Positions 49,801 through 61,869 of a stretch of 64,000 nt of DNA are shown piece after piece. Both the position numbers and the translations under genes were made by a program. The stretch comes from Archilochus colubris (Eukaryota > Chordata > Aves > Apodiformes > Trochilidae), in assembly GCA_023079485.1 (NCBI GenBank), contig CM041090.1, forward strand, positions 8,554,519 through 8,618,518, written 5' to 3'. Below the pieces are notes generated by a model. That model searched no databases. It was given only the letters and a program-made list of their open reading frames with translations, and was not told the DNA's origin. Position 1 is the first letter of the stretch. Every line of letters begins with the position of its first letter.

Positions 49801-52800
49801 CTTCTCCTGGGAGAGGAGACGAGGTGTGGGCATCTCTTCGTTCCTTATTGTCCCTCCCACGACATGGGGGCGAATCCCCTGTGGACCCCGTGCCACAGGT
49901 ATCAGCTGCAGGTCTGTGGAAGTGCAGACCCCCTGTTTAATGTATATATGGAAAATAAACTGGCATGCCCCCCAGGGGTGCAGGAGGGGAAGGCTGGGGG
50001 CCTGGGAACGCAGTGGCCGGTGGTTGCCCTTCCCAGGTTGCCGTCAGCTGGCTGTTGCCATAGCGTCTGTCTGCTTCCCCTTCCTGCCCGCTCTGGAGAG
50101 GAAGGCGCAAGTGGCTGCATGTTTGTTTTTGAACTACAAGAAAGTTGAGAACAGGCTCACCTGCGCAGCTGTGTCTGCTGCAGGTTTGGGGCAATGAACA
50201 TCGCCGTTTGCTGCTGGAAGCGGTGCCTCCGCAGGAGTCAGTGCTGCTCCCCTTGCTTAGGCTGAGCAGCCTGTAAATGGGTTTGGGGGAACTCCTGCAG
50301 CCTGCATCCCTCCTCCTGCACCCGCTCCTGTATATCCTCTGTCCAGAAACACGTGTGTTGCTTATCTGTGGAGGCTTTGAGAAAGGAAGCACTACTTGAG
50401 ATGACACCTCCCTCTGCCACAAGTTTAGTTCCACGTAAAAAAGCCACAGGTTTGCAAGCCAGGATGAAGATCCCCAAGGAATATCCTTGTGCTCCTCTCT
50501 GTCACTAATGGTGCTGCTAAGCTCCTCTTTCAGTTTTTCTCTGTTACACTTTTTTTCCCTTGCTGCTTTTACACATGCATTATTCTTTGGTCATTAGGAT
50601 TCACAGCTGGAAAGATTTGTATTTGACTTCCATTGGCCTGCATTTCTCTCTCCAGCGGGGGACACTTCTGTAACCTCTGTTGCCTTGGGGACTATGACTT
50701 TCTAGTCTTTCTCAGCTAAAGCATATTTTGTGGTAGCACAATATGCCTCCAGCCACCTGGCAGCCAAAACAGCCTTCGGCGATGAGTCAGCAACTGCTCC
50801 CGGTGTGCAAGTATTTTTGTTTTTAGTGAACAAATAAACCCCAACAACTTATTCTAATGCTTGTATTAGTCATTAAATGAAGAATGATATTTCTTATGCA
50901 CAGATAGAAACACGTGCCATTAGTCTTCTTTTTCTCTAACGGTGTCATTTATGGCCATATCTTAATCTTTCTATTTAAGATGGGATCAGAATTTGACCCC
51001 TAACCATCTGGAAGTCATGAAGCAAACTAGAAGTTGTCCATGAGATCAAGAGGGTAGACAGGTGTACCCTTTTGTATAAGTGACAGGAATGTACCAGACC
51101 CACATATGACGTGGATATGATGAACATATTATTATTTCAAGGAAGAATATTAATGGCATATATGTGTCAAGTGGAAAAGTGAATCCTATGCATCTTAAAA
51201 ACATTTATACTCAAGGATTCAAGGAGCTGTGTCAGAGGGACATTTTCTTCGAAGTATATTACCTGTCCTCGCCTTCCCTTGGTCACCCAGTGCAAGGGCT
51301 TGGTCAGAGTCAAAAACTTTTGACATGCGAGGTACTATTTGGCAGATATGTATCTGTATTCTTACACTATGAAATGTATTCAGAATTAAATATGGGGAGG
51401 CAATAAATGTCAGGTCAATACTGTTCCTCTTTTATTTGCTTCCAGTAAAAGTCTTGCTGGTTTTTAGTGTTTGTTTACAAGTAGTCTGGCTTTTGGTTCA
51501 GCACAGTTCATGGATTAGACTTCACTAATGTACTGTTGCTGCAGAGGACACTTTTCCTGTAAAATGGCCTTTCCTTGTGACTCATTGCATTCATGCTAAC
51601 ATCTCAGACAGACAGTCTCTTAAGGATATCCCCTTTAAAAAGCAGCAGCTGCAATAGGAAATGGTTTTATGTGTTTCCAGCTTTGTGTTGACTTACTGTA
51701 TTCACAAGTCTAGTCTTCTCTAGTTACAGTTAGTATAGAGGGCAAAAGAGGCTTCTTTCCATTTTGGGGAAGGAGCTTCAAAATGTTCGTTGTGTTGCTA
51801 CCACATGGAGGTGGCAGAGTGTGTTCATTAGTGATACTTTTGTGCAGTTGTGACTCTCAGAATTGAAATAGGGGACAAATCATCATAATGATGCTTAGGA
51901 AACTTACAAACCTGTGCCACAATAGTTATGAGCCTTAGAAAACTGCAAGAATTGACTTGACATGTATCACGTCTGAAAAACTTCGATGCCCAATTCATGG
52001 AATCACTCTCCTGGGTTTTCTGTCCTTCCTGGCAGCTAAGTTATTCCACACCAAAAACCCTTCAGTCTTGAAATATTTGAGCATTTGGTCTTGGCAGAGA
52101 TGTATCTAGGGAAACACTACTGAAACTTGTGAAAAAGACTTTTTTTTTTAGGCTGGGACAGTTCTTTCCATAAATTGTTTACTCTATCTCTACTGTAAAG
52201 GATATCTGCCATTTCCATTCTGTGGCTCCTCTCCCACACTGAATTAGTACCACAGAAAGCAGATCAGCCCAGGAGTAAAGCCATAACCCTGTAAACCCTG
52301 TTAGCTGGGCTTGGTCCTGAAGAAAACAGTCCCAGCTTGCTCCTCTTCTGAGGTCACCTTTCTGTTGTGCTGGCACAGGCATCAGCTTTGCTACATGATG
52401 CCATGGGTCAGATGGATTAGGATGACCTGGTCAACAGTAAAGGCAACTTCTTTATGATGTTAGTTCTGGACTTGATGATTGTACTGCTGTCATTCACTTT
52501 CCTGCACTCGTGTGAGGAGAGGACAGTGTGAAGGGGCTGTTGGAGTATGCAGGCCAGTGAAAGTGTGTGAGGGACTACACCACCATGGAAGGAAATCGTG
52601 GCTGAATGCAGACCCAGGGAAATACAAGCCCTCGGTCTAGAAATAAAATCTGGAAAGCTGAAACCTTCCCTAAGCCTAATACTATATTTTTTTCACTTCA
52701 AAACAAAATTAATGATTCAGTGTCCTTCATAAAGTGATTTTAGAACTTATGCTTCTTACAAGAAGGGGGAGAAAAGGTTGAAATAATTCCTATTCTCCTC

Positions 52801-55389
52801 TTGCATGGAACTTTCCTTGAGTGTCTTAGGCAAAAAGTGGGAAATGTTTTTAACTGGAGAGGGACAAAAATGCTGTACCAAAGAAGTGGCTTCAAGAGGT
52901 AGTGAAATAAGCACAACAGAAACAAACAAAAAAATTACTGTTTGGTGTTTGTGATACCACATTCCAATGGTTCTCTTGCAGTTCTGTAACCCATCTTAAT
53001 TGGTTGAACTCTAAAACTCTTTATCAAATAAAACCAAAACCCAAAAAGTTCCCCCTTCAAAAAAAAAAAAAAAAGAGGAGAGGAGGATGAGCTCAATCCT
53101 TCCACTGTTTTTCCCTGAACGTGGCCTCCTTTCCCTATCACTGCAAAGAACAAGTAATCCTTTTCATCTGAGGTGACATGCAAAACTTAAGTGGGAGACA
53201 GAATATTTAAAAACCTGTTATGGTGTGTGAGCAGGGCAAAGCAGGCTTCTACATGAAGCAGGGCATTAGTAAAGGGATTCTTGCATGTGTTTGTCCTCCT
53301 GACAGTGTGGAATAGTTGAAATTGCATGATCAGCACACCTCCTCCTATCTACCCCTAAATTAACCCACTTTATAAAATTCTGTGAGAGTTTCCATTGAAG
53401 AGGGTCCACCAGTGAAGCTATGTTTCAAATTCAGCATTTCAGTACCAATTTTTTAACATCCTTTTGCATTTCCCATACTAGGTCCCTATAAAACACTCCT
53501 TTACCCCCTTGTCTGTCAATATAATAAAGTTGTCTGCCAAAGCAGATTGTCTGCACAGCATCTATAGTATGGTTGTGCACCATGCTCTCTTAACATAGTT
53601 CCCTGCTTGTGAAAACAGCAGAAGGCATTGTACTGGTGTGCTGCTCCATTGACATGCTAACCAAAGAACTCTGTTTAAGGAGCAATCCAGGTATCAGAGA
53701 ATTACAGAATCATAGAAAGTTAGGGGTTGGAAGGGACCTTGAAAGATCACCTAGTCCAACCCTCCCTGCCAAAGCAGGGTCACCCACAGCAGGTCACATA
53801 GGAACGCATCCAGGGGGGCTTTGAATGTCTCCAGGGAAGGAGACTCCACAACCTCCCTGGGCAGCCATAACAGCTTGATGAAAATAAGGTATCTAAATGT
53901 CATTGGGTCATAGAAGTTCCATATGCACGTGCAATCAGGCTTGGGAGTTTGTCTGTATGGAAAAGGGTGAGAAGAATCTCTGGAGTTTTATGAGGAAGGA
54001 CAAGCCTGGCTAAACCAAGAGAAGAGTAACAAAACACAAAGCATCTTGCTTTTTGAGACCAATCCAGATTTTTTTAACTTACCTCTAGGGGATCGTTTAT
54101 AAAAGACTCTTTCACCTGTAAATATAGCAATGCCTGGACAATCCATACAAACTGAACCCAGGGCCAATTACTTTGAAATAAATTATACCAGTCTCTAGAG
54201 CTGCTGTCTGTGGGTTTTTCTTCAAACACAGTGGTGTTGAAATGTGTGATGGGATCTATACAAACTCTTCTAAATCTGAGACAACTAATAAGTCTTGACG
54301 GTAAGAAGAATGACCCACTGCTAAGATTCAAGAGGAACACAGGTTTTCTGAAGCCTGTTTTGTGTTTTCTTGTGATTCAAATGGCATGCTGAAATACGAA
54401 CATGATTTAATGACTACCTGGGAGGGATTTGAAGAGCTGTCTATTGACAGATCTCCAATAAACAACTCCAGTTGCAACTCTCTGTGATTACGTAAAGAAT
54501 GCTTTGCAGCCGTGTTGTTCTGCCCTGTTGGGCTAATCTGAGTTGAAACATCTTGTTCATATAATGTGCTTCAGTGCTCTTTTATGAACTCCTGTGTACT
54601 AAGGCAAAGTTGTTGGAAGCCAGTCTTCTGTTTCCTTGTCTGCTGGGGATTGGAGGGGAGAGGGGGCAGGAGAGATTGGGGCTGGTTTGTTTTGTTTTCC
54701 AGAAATGATCAGTCCTGCTTAGCAAATATGGAATTCTGGATGAGAAAACAAAGACTGACTTCTAATAGAGGGTTGGTTATTGAGGTGAAATAGTATCCTG
54801 GGCTGGGCAATGTAAAGAGAAACCCACCTGTTTGTATGAGATGCCATTAAAGTGCGGGAAGGTGGGGGTATAATCAGAGCCACTTTTGCAGTGGTGATTA
54901 CATATAACAAAAGAAGGAACAGTGTCCCTGCCCCAAAGGTGCATTATATAGCCCAGTGTCCCCCTGAAACTCAACTCCCATGTTTCTTCTTTGACAATGG
55001 GACCTGAAATAACCTCTTGGTTTTGGTTTTTTGTGTGTTTTCAAGTATGTTCTTGCTTAAGGTTTAATTGGCTCCAGTCAGTAGGAAAGGGCTCCAAGGC
55101 TGATTATTTATGGCTTACTGTCAAAAGTGGCTATAAAAAGGGCAGTATTATCTTGGAGATGCTGGGAAGGAAAATGTGGTGGGGGGAGGGTGGGGGAGTG
55201 TGTGTGTGCACGAATGTGTTTTCTTGTACTAGATGAAATCAGAGTTTTGCTGTCTCAGCAGTGTGGTTTAAATTGAAGATTAACCCTTTGACCTTCACGG
55301 TGTCAAATCACTTACAGATGGATCACCAGTTATATTTTTTTCTTTTTTCTTTTTTCTTTTTTTTTTTTACTTATGGGGTAAAGGGGGGC

Positions 55390-55426
<37 letters not shown>

Positions 55427-55885
55427 AAGGTTGTTTGTTCATGCAGCTGGGGCTTTTGAAAGGCTCAGAAGCCAATCTGATTAAAAACAGCACTTGGCTA
55501 AACTCTGCAAAATCCTACAAGCAAAAAAAAAAGTTTAATCCTCTTGTGCACAATGCATAAAGGGTCTGCTCTTTTCTTTTTGTAATGTTAGAGCTACAAT
55601 TATTTCTGGAGAACTTATCATTTCCCTCTCTCCTCTCATCCCTTGCTGCACCCCCTTGTTATGCTGATGGGATTAAAGTGTCTACTCTTGAAAAGTGTAA
55701 CTGAGTTGTTATTGGAAAAGAGAAGTGGTATGTTGCAATTTTAGAAATATAAATAACCTTGCTTCAACTGTTCTTCTCCACAGCATCAGCAGAACAGAAA
55801 TCAAGTGTGGTGGCAGCTTTTTCTCTTCCTACACAACTTGGCCTTGAACGCAGAGGCGAACAGGAACCACACTGGGCAGAGGTGA
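40497..55885 (+). CDS. BMF: BMF, BH3-only pro-apoptotic Bcl-2 modifier (3 coding exons)
   Basis: Joining 40497-40812, 41754-41917 and 55784-55885 gives a 193-residue protein that I recognise as avian BMF; the human protein is about 184 residues. BMF is a BH3-only activator of mitochondrial apoptosis. It is held at the actomyosin/myosin V motor through dynein light chain 2, and when released, for example on loss of attachment, it binds and neutralises pro-survival Bcl-2 proteins. Visible features: acidic N-terminus (EED at 8-10, DDD at 18-20), conserved block QLFPLTHCCGPG at 56-67, light-chain motif KATQT at 76-80, conserved block MLPCGVTEEP at 91-100, BH3 helix starting IARKLQCIADQF at 142 with Leu146 and Asp151, and a hydrophobic tail VWWQLFLFLHNLAL at 168-181. 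The start has G at -3 and +4. All junctions are GT-AG and in frame. No stop or frameshift is present, so the gene looks intact. Confidence 0.97.
40813..41753 (+). other. BMF: BMF intron 2
   Basis: A 941-bp phase-1 intron from GTAAGA to 'ttctattttgtag'. No repeat or other gene recognised within it. Confidence 0.9.
41754..41917 (+). CDS. BMF: BMF coding exon 2 (gene exon 3), BH3 exon
   Basis: A 164-nt exon that completes the glycine codon split across the junction (residue 106) and encodes residues 107-160. It holds the whole BH3 segment: AEVQIARKLQCIADQFHRLH, with the conserved Leu and the Asp that faces the Bcl-2 groove arginine. It ends after AGG (Arg160) at a GTAGGG donor. An alternative long frame on the opposite strand (41771-42118) is a shadow. 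Confidence 0.97.
42550..42640. repeat. A-rich (CCAAA)n-like tract
   Basis: Runs of A broken by C pairs ('ccaaaccaaaccaaaacc' near 42581), ending near 42640. It is the complement of the T/G-rich tract at 32007-32058. Confidence 0.85.
43170..43740. mobile_element. GC-rich intronic block, possible LTR
   Basis: An island of GC-rich, CpG-bearing sequence in the AT-richer intron. It opens with 'tgttgtggttgaatggggtt', which resembles the 5' terminus of several avian LTRs, continues with a G/C-rich body containing a 17-bp tandem repeat, and is followed by a 'catttaaatt' TATA-like stretch at about 43743. I could not find a convincing 3' end or target-site duplication. An ordinary intronic CpG island is the alternative. 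Frames here (43325-43812) are GC-driven artefacts. Confidence 0.35.
43463..43560. repeat. 17-bp GC-rich tandem repeat
   Basis: Two identical 17-bp units 'ctgccggtgccaagggg' at 43463-43479 and 43480-43496, followed by degenerate relatives with 'ccggtgccgcgggcagggc' to about 43560. Confidence 0.9.
45880..46060 (+). mobile_element. MIR-like SINE relic
   Basis: 'ctgggctcaggtccaaacag' (near 45885), 'gccactgacttgctgtatga' (near 45904), 'cctcagacaagtctcttgac' and 'cttcagtcaacccatctgga' follow the MIR SINE consensus in sense order and spacing, well diverged. Confidence 0.75.
47405..47800 (+). mobile_element. Old CR1/L3-type LINE relic
   Basis: 'aactggaaaaggttcagaaa' near 47419, 'tagaaggatgatgaaacttc', 'ggctaggactgctaagctta' near 47483, 'gtagtttttcatacaatagg' near 47643 and 'tctgggttcaaggggaatca' near 47714 track the 3' portion of an ancient CR1/L3-like LINE in sense orientation. 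It is much more diverged than the other CR1 copies here, so it belongs to an older family. Confidence 0.7.
48540..48625 (-). mobile_element. MIR-like SINE relic, antisense
   Basis: 'tgtctgagatcacacaggga' near 48550, 'attggaacccagttgttctg' near 48576 and 'cctccagtctctccgctta' match the complement of the MIR/CORE-SINE body in order. Confidence 0.65.
48985..49250. promoter_or_regulatory. Intronic CpG-rich block with AP-1/Maf-like sites
   Basis: About 250 bp are dense in CpG ('gacgggcacccgaaccgcgg' near 49050), ending in an AT pocket with a TATA-like 'tttatatc' (49148-49155). A consensus TRE, TGAGTCA, lies at 49175-49181, with a Maf half-site-like TGCTGAC at 49189-49195. This is how an intronic enhancer or internal promoter of BMF could look. 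Function is inferred from composition and motifs only. Confidence 0.45.
49240..49430. repeat. 41-bp C-rich minisatellite
   Basis: A CCTG/CCCG-rich block whose clearest part is two 41-bp units (49321-49361 and 49362-49402) differing at two positions, flanked by partial units on both sides. The overlapping frames rich in Pro, Cys and Leu (49125-49577 and others) and Gly/Gln/Arg on the other strand are artefacts of this repeat. Confidence 0.93.
53061..53075. repeat. Poly-A run
   Basis: About 15 A residues followed by a purine-rich 'gaggagaggaggatgag'. It has no recognised retrocopy attached. Confidence 0.8.
53700..53875 (-). mobile_element. CR1 LINE 3' end, antisense
   Basis: 'acagaatcatagaaagttag' (near 53704), 'ggttggaagggaccttgaaa', 'gatcacctagtccaaccctc', 'actccacaacctccctgggc' (near 53844) are standard CR1 3'-end phrases read on the - strand. 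It is 5'-truncated at about 170 bp and among the better preserved CR1 copies in the window. Confidence 0.95.
55338..55428. repeat. Poly-T tracts and T17-A22 palindrome
   Basis: A T-rich stretch with 'tttttct' units (55338-55371) is followed by 17 T (55390-55406) running directly into 22 A (55407-55428), a perfect inverted repeat without spacer. It lies about 355 bp upstream of the last BMF exon. Confidence 0.95.
55784..55885 (+). CDS. BMF: BMF coding exon 3 (gene exon 4), C-terminus
   Basis: After a pyrimidine-rich acceptor ('ttcttctccacag' ending at 55783) the exon reads HQQNRNQVWWQLFLFLHNLA and on to a TGA at 55883-55885, encoding residues 161-193. The Trp/Leu/Phe-rich segment is the conserved hydrophobic C-terminal part of BMF, followed by a polar end NRNHTGQR. 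The - strand frames here are shadows. Confidence 0.97.
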   Translation, partial: HQQNRNQVWWQLFLFLHNLALNAEANRNHTGQR

Positions 55886-58339
55886 GCATCGCCCGCCTGC
55901 TGGAGGTCGCCTCAGTCTGCAGGGAGCACTGAACAAACACTGGTTGGGGGGAGAGACCCTGCACACCGCCGGCCGGATGGCAGGACTCTGTATTTCCGAT
56001 AACTCGTCTTCAAGTCTGGGGGGTTTTACGGACTCTTCTTTGCCGCTGCCTGCCTCCTGAGGCAGGGAGCTCTTGTCCAACACTGTTGAAGGAAAGCCAG
56101 AATGTGGGTGTGTTTGGTGAAGCTTGCTGCTGGTTCCCTGCGCCGGTGACCTCTGTGCAAGGGAGGCAGGTGTTAGACTAACAGCTTCCTCTGGCCTCTG
56201 CGTTAGTCAGTGGTAGAGTGCAGGAGTGTCATTTTGGCTGCTAGTTAAAAATGATGTCTGGAAGTGATGACTCTAAGCATACTTTGGGTATCTTCCAGAG
56301 CAGATGCTTGATTCCTCCACAAAGAAAGGTCTCTTTAGCAATGAAAACATTCAAGTAGCTTATATCCATCAGGTTACTTGTTTTCTGCATGAGTTAATAT
56401 TTTTTTTCCTTGCACCCTGCGTGAGAGAAAATCACAGAGAAATCTGATCTCTTCAGCCTTTCCGTTGGGCACCAGTTGCAGCTCTCTCACATGGAAGTTG
56501 TTCTTTGTCATTGTCATCCACAGACAAAATCATTTCAATAGACCAGTCTTAAAATTGAACCTTCCTGAGGCTGCTGGTGGGTAGTTTCTGCCACTGTTTG
56601 CTTCCAGTTCAGTGTTCACAGTGCCTGTGAACCAACATGGAGCAAAAACCCATGAAATACAACCCAAGCATCAATTCTTCTACAATGCTAATGTATATGT
56701 TTTTATTAGTTTTATGATGGGTGTTTATTTTGTTTTGGTTTTCTTTTATCTTACTATAATGTGGTTGGTCAGGAAGGCTTAGGTCCCAGGCATCTTTTGC
56801 TTCAAGGTCTGACAGGGAAATTATTAGCAACGAGTCTGACACATACACTGTACCAGCAGTGTGTCCATTACTCTAGTATGTAATGTTTGGAGGCTGCTGT
56901 AGGTGTATATTGACTAGCAGCAGTCATATTACTTCAAGGGAGATCTTCTAACATTTCCTGGTTTGTATGCACTCAGAAGTTTGTCCATGTGGCTGACACT
57001 ATTGGACCAGCACAGGAAAATTACTCTACCAAAAGGAAGTAGCCTAAAATATTGATGGCTACTTCCTTGTAGCCTTAAATGTTGTTACTTCAGAAACCCA
57101 GTGACAACTAGGGTAAAACATGAACAGAAAAGCAATACAGAGTGTATTTTCTTCAGACCATTTCCATAATGCCACTGCACATATTTGTAGGACTCAAATG
57201 ATACAACCTGTGTGAGGAAGAGCTGTCCAGAAATTCTCTCTTCAGTCCTGTTACAAACATCAACTTCAGGTCTTAAGGAATTCTGCTCTTGGTCCATTCT
57301 GAAAAATAAGCATTACCGTATGGAAGGAGTAGGTTACTTGCACATATGCTTTCTCTTCCACCCCTCTTTGCATATCCTTCTTTAATTCATGCTTTCTCTG
57401 GTATTTGTATAATTTCATCATTGCACTGTAGTGTCTGGTAACAATTTGCTGAACACAGTTAAATTTGGACTTTCTCCCTCTTTCTCAGCCCCATTCCCTT
57501 GATTTGCACCCTGCTCTACTGTGGCAAAATGTGCTTTAGCTCCCTGAAAGAGGTCCCCAAGCCTTTTTCATATTCACAGTCACTCTCCTTCAACATAAGG
57601 AAAGTTTATGTGAGAAAAGTGTTGTGGTTTTTTTTTTTCTCTTCTGTTCTTCTTCTAGCTAGAGCTAAAGTAATATGTTTGTCCATGATGGTTAATAATT
57701 CATATTCATTAATCTCAAGTAATATAGGGGGGGGTGGGTGGGCTTTATGGAGAGGGAGGGTGGGGAGTTATTTTTAGGAGGGTGGATTGTTTTGGGGTTT
57801 ATGTTGTCTCTTTAAGCATGTGCACTACAGAGCTACCCAGAGGGATACAAGTGATAGCTGTTGCAGACTATGCTACAGCAGTATGGGGAGCTGCCCTCTG
57901 CCCACGATGACAGAGATGAGGCTTCCCATACTTTGTTTTGCACAGTCTGCTTGGAATAAGTGCTGGTCATTGGAAAATGAGGACTTATACTGGGGGGCAA
58001 GACCTGAGGGGTAGTGCAAACACAGACTGAATTAGGGACCCCTGAGAAGCTGGATGTTAAGGAAAAGACTGTTAAATCAGAAGCTCTTACAGAGGCAGGA
58101 GTGTAAGTGCTGAGGCTCAGGAAGCAATACAGCAATGCTGCCTGCCCACACAGCATGCTCTAGGATGTGATGCTTGCATTTTTCCACTGGCTGCCAGGAC
58201 CCCTATATCAGGAACTGTCAAAGCTACACTCTAACAGCCCTGCAAACTACAAAAAAAATTCAGAAAGTGCATCTGACACTTAAAAACCATCGTGAGCTTT
58301 CCCCTTCCTCTCTGCCTTTACTTGACTGCAAAAAAGGCC

Positions 58340-58345
58340 AATAAA
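58340..58345 (+). terminator. BMF: Candidate poly(A) signal, proximal
   Basis: A canonical AATAAA with a GT-rich stretch about 15 bp downstream. It would give a BMF 3' UTR of about 2.5 kb. Confidence 0.35.
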
Positions 58346-60638
58346 GCCTGTTCTCTGGGTGTGTAAGCTGGAAAGATAGGTCTGGTAGTGGTGCTTTCTG
58401 GTATTGTGACCCAGCCAGTTTATCCAAGGTAAGACTCTTCCTAACATTGAGAAAGAAGTATCTGAAACTATTCCTCAGGCAGGCTGCTTGCCTCAATAGA
58501 ATCATTTGGCTCAGGGAAAGATAGTCCATATTTCCCACTGTAACAACAGACTTATCAAAAGTGGTCATGCCAGGGTCTCAAGTTAAAATCTCCTTGTACA
58601 ACAATACTTCATTGGAGACATGGAGCTCATGCTAGACAAAGGCCGACTTCCTGCAATATGCATGTTGGTTACTGGTGCCAGAGATTTACAACCACTGATA
58701 ATATATTTTAATTATATTCCATATCTGCATATCTTGGAGAAAGGAAATACATTCTGTCAACCCAAAAGTCTTATTTTGCTTCATGTAGATTTGGAGGAGC
58801 AGCCTGGTTACTCATGGAAAAGCAGCCTACAGTCTCACCTACTGGGGGAGATACTGGGTAGATTTCACACCTTCATCAACAAATACACCAATGCACAGCA
58901 CCCATACATTTGTCACCCATCCTGTGTTCCCAGGTTCCAAGGCCCCTTGGGCATAGACTGAGGCGATCTTCCCTACAGAGTAACTATTGCAGCGTAGCCA
59001 CAGAAATACATCAGTTGTTTGGAGAAATAGTTTCAAGGAACACGGTTTAAGTCCTGTTGGATTTAAGTCCTTAAGTTTTAAGTTTGTCTTGGTGAGAGGA
59101 ATGGGACACTGTTTCTCTCTGTGCTTGAAAACTACAGTCTGACAATTTAGAAAGAACAGTCAGATCTTTCTCCTAAAACAAGAACTTATTTTTAGTCAGC
59201 AGATCTTAAGTAGAGCTGATGATGATGATATCAGCAGCCTTCTGGTATCTTGCTTGCCTTCCCCAGATCTCCAAACCAGCTTCAGTCCTCAGCTCTTTTT
59301 CCTTGAGGGATACAGTTCTTCCAATCCCTTACCAACTTCCCACTCTTTCGATTATCTTGTAACCTGCCCATCCCCGGATCCAGCAGGCTTGGTGCTAGTA
59401 GGGAATAGTTAGTTTTACTTTTGCTTCCTGCAATTCCTGAAAGCTGAGCCAGTAATCACAAGGTGACTGCCCAGGGATAGCTTCAAGCTGCTGTGAATAG
59501 GATATAGCAAAGGCAGGGGAGAGGATGAGTTTGCATGGAAAGGGTTGCCATTGGATCTGTGTGTGGGGCTGCAGCTTTCTCCCGAGGTGCTGATGATCCC
59601 TGGTAGCACTGAATTCCTGTATAATTGATCACATATCTCAGTTTAAGTAGCTGGTTATTACTAAAAGTTTGTTGGCTGAAGTCTCGTTAGAGGAGTCCTG
59701 AAAGAAACTACTCTATCAGCCTTTGCTTTGGAGCTGTGTATCAACAAGGAGATAGAGGCAAGGAACCCAGTCCTTCTTGGTGTTGAAAGGGTGATTGCAA
59801 AGACATTTTTCTTCCTCCTGGTCTTTTTCTTTGTCCCCTAAGGCCTGGATTGAAGGTATAGGCAATGTGTGCATGTGAGGTTCAGTCTTGGACAGTCACT
59901 GGAGCTGTACCCAAGGTTGAACTTCATTCAGTGGGGGGCTTGGTAGTCTCCTGGGAAACTGCAGACTCTGCCCATTAGTGGACTAGGGAGAAGGGTTGGG
60001 TCTTTTATGAACAAGAAGAATTACTTGAGGCAGTTGTTGCAATGTGACCCTGCCAGCTCTGTAACAAATTCCACCCTTCTGCTGCTGGTCTGGATGTGTA
60101 TCTCTGCTGAAGCTATGGGAGTGGTGAGACCACGACATGATGAATGGTGTGCTGTTGAGGGTTTTTTTAAAGGGAAAATTAGGGAGAGCACTCAGCACAA
60201 GTGTAGGATCAGATGAGAAGGCAGATATGTGGAGGTCTTGCCTTGTTTTACCAGCAGTACTAACTGCGGGATTATAAGCAAAAGGACCGTGGAATGCTTG
60301 TTCATATCCATTGGGGCTCAGCACATGGACCAAGCACTATTATTAGCATAATTTGACAAAAATGTTTTTTAATAATGTCCTTCAGAATAGTCTGTCTTTC
60401 AAACTGGCATTTGTTATCATTTCAAAAAATGCCTACCTGTTGCCTTTGATTGTTTTAGCAAGAAGAAATACCTCAAGGAATTGATAAAAGATCCCAGGAC
60501 AATCTTTTACAGTTCCTAAAGACTTCAGTGGTCTCTGTTTCTTTAGTTTGCATGTGTTCACGCAGGTGTTACACAGCTCAGTTCTTCTCCACCAGGAAAA
60601 GCAGAAAAGACCAAACACATCAAATGCACTGGAATGTA

Positions 60639-60690
60639 ATTGTGTGTGTGTGTGTGTGTGTGTGCATGTGAGTGTGTGTGTGTGTGTGTT
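60639..60690. repeat. (TG)n microsatellite, interrupted
   Basis: About 12 TG units, a short 'catgtgag' interruption, then about 9 more TG units. Confidence 0.95.
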
Positions 60691-61863
60691 CTTAAACTGA
60701 ATGCAGTCTGACATCCTCTACCCCTTCTTTCTTCCACGTGCCTCACCTTCCCCCTTAGCCACAGAAAGGAGGGTCTCTTCCTGAGAATCCCATGCTGGAA
60801 GTTGGTTTCTGGGAAGCGAAACCCAGTGTCTGTGGGCTGTTTTTTAAAGCCATGTTTCAGTTCTGTCTTCAGACTCTTTGCTGCCTTTGGGGAACGGAGG
60901 GGTGGGAAGGGTAGATTCTTAAACTGTTTTTTAAATCTATTATGGAAATTTTGCATGTATAAAGTTATTCTTAAATCTAAAGGAGTCTCCCTGATTTGTG
61001 GACACAGCTCCAGGAGAGCATCATCATAGATTCCTCAGCTCCAGTTTTTATCACTCTATTCTGAAAGGAAAACTTTCAGAAGAGGGAGAGATTCATGTGA
61101 TGGAAAGGTGACATTGTCAATATCTCCTTATATAAATGTCAGAAGTTAAACTTGTAAAATGGAAATTTCAAAACAGCCCGAGGGGTCTGTATGTCTGTTT
61201 CCACTGAATGCATTTGAATATCCTGCCAGTAAATTTGATTTTTGGTATATAGACTGTTGGGGTTTTTTTTTGTAAAATTAATTATGTATCTCTTCTTCTG
61301 TTTTCTGCAATGGTATTTAGTAAAGTCTGCCACATTTCAAGGTAAAATTCACTGTTGAGAGTACTGTGAAATGTGGATTCACATTTTCTCCCTCCCTGCA
61401 TAAATTTTCTGCTTTGGTGGGATACTTTTAAAAATTGTTTTTTATATTTTAAAACTTCAGAGTCCTTCATCTGGAAAAGAAAAATGTTAAGGTGAGCTAG
61501 AACTTGCAATGTACTTAATAAACTTTCCCTCAGTTGAGGGTTTCCCCATGAGTTCTGATATTCACCAGAATATGACGCTCTCCTCCTGCAGAAGTAAACC
61601 TAATGCTCTCCTGTGAGATTTCTGTCTGGATTAGTCCTGAAGTGCACACACCTTCTTTGCCATGGACTGAGACCCAGTGAGAATGTAGCATTTTGTTCAT
61701 ACTGGTTGTGTGCCTCCAGGACTCCTGCCTGTACCAATGGTGACTGGGCAGAGCTCCTTCTTTTTGTATCTGTGCAGTATATTTGCTTTGTGCTTTCTTT
61801 CTTTGGTGCTTTTTAATACTTTAATACTTGGAATTTTTTTTTCTAATAACTGGTACAATTTTT

Positions 61864-61869
61864 AATAAA
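61864..61869 (+). terminator. BMF: Candidate poly(A) signal, distal
   Basis: A canonical AATAAA followed within 30 bp by a strong T/GT-rich downstream element. On sequence alone it is the best-formed of the three candidates. Confidence 0.45.

Larger units (their letters stand above)
41918..55783 (+). other. BMF: BMF intron 3 (13.9 kb)
   Basis: A phase-0 intron joining the BH3 exon to the last exon. Between the annotated elements (A-rich tract, GC-rich block, MIR and CR1 relics, CpG patch, minisatellite, poly-T/poly-A palindrome) the DNA is ordinary, and I recognise no nested gene. Many frames of 60-170 codons within it are produced by GC-rich or simple-repeat sequence. Confidence 0.85.
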
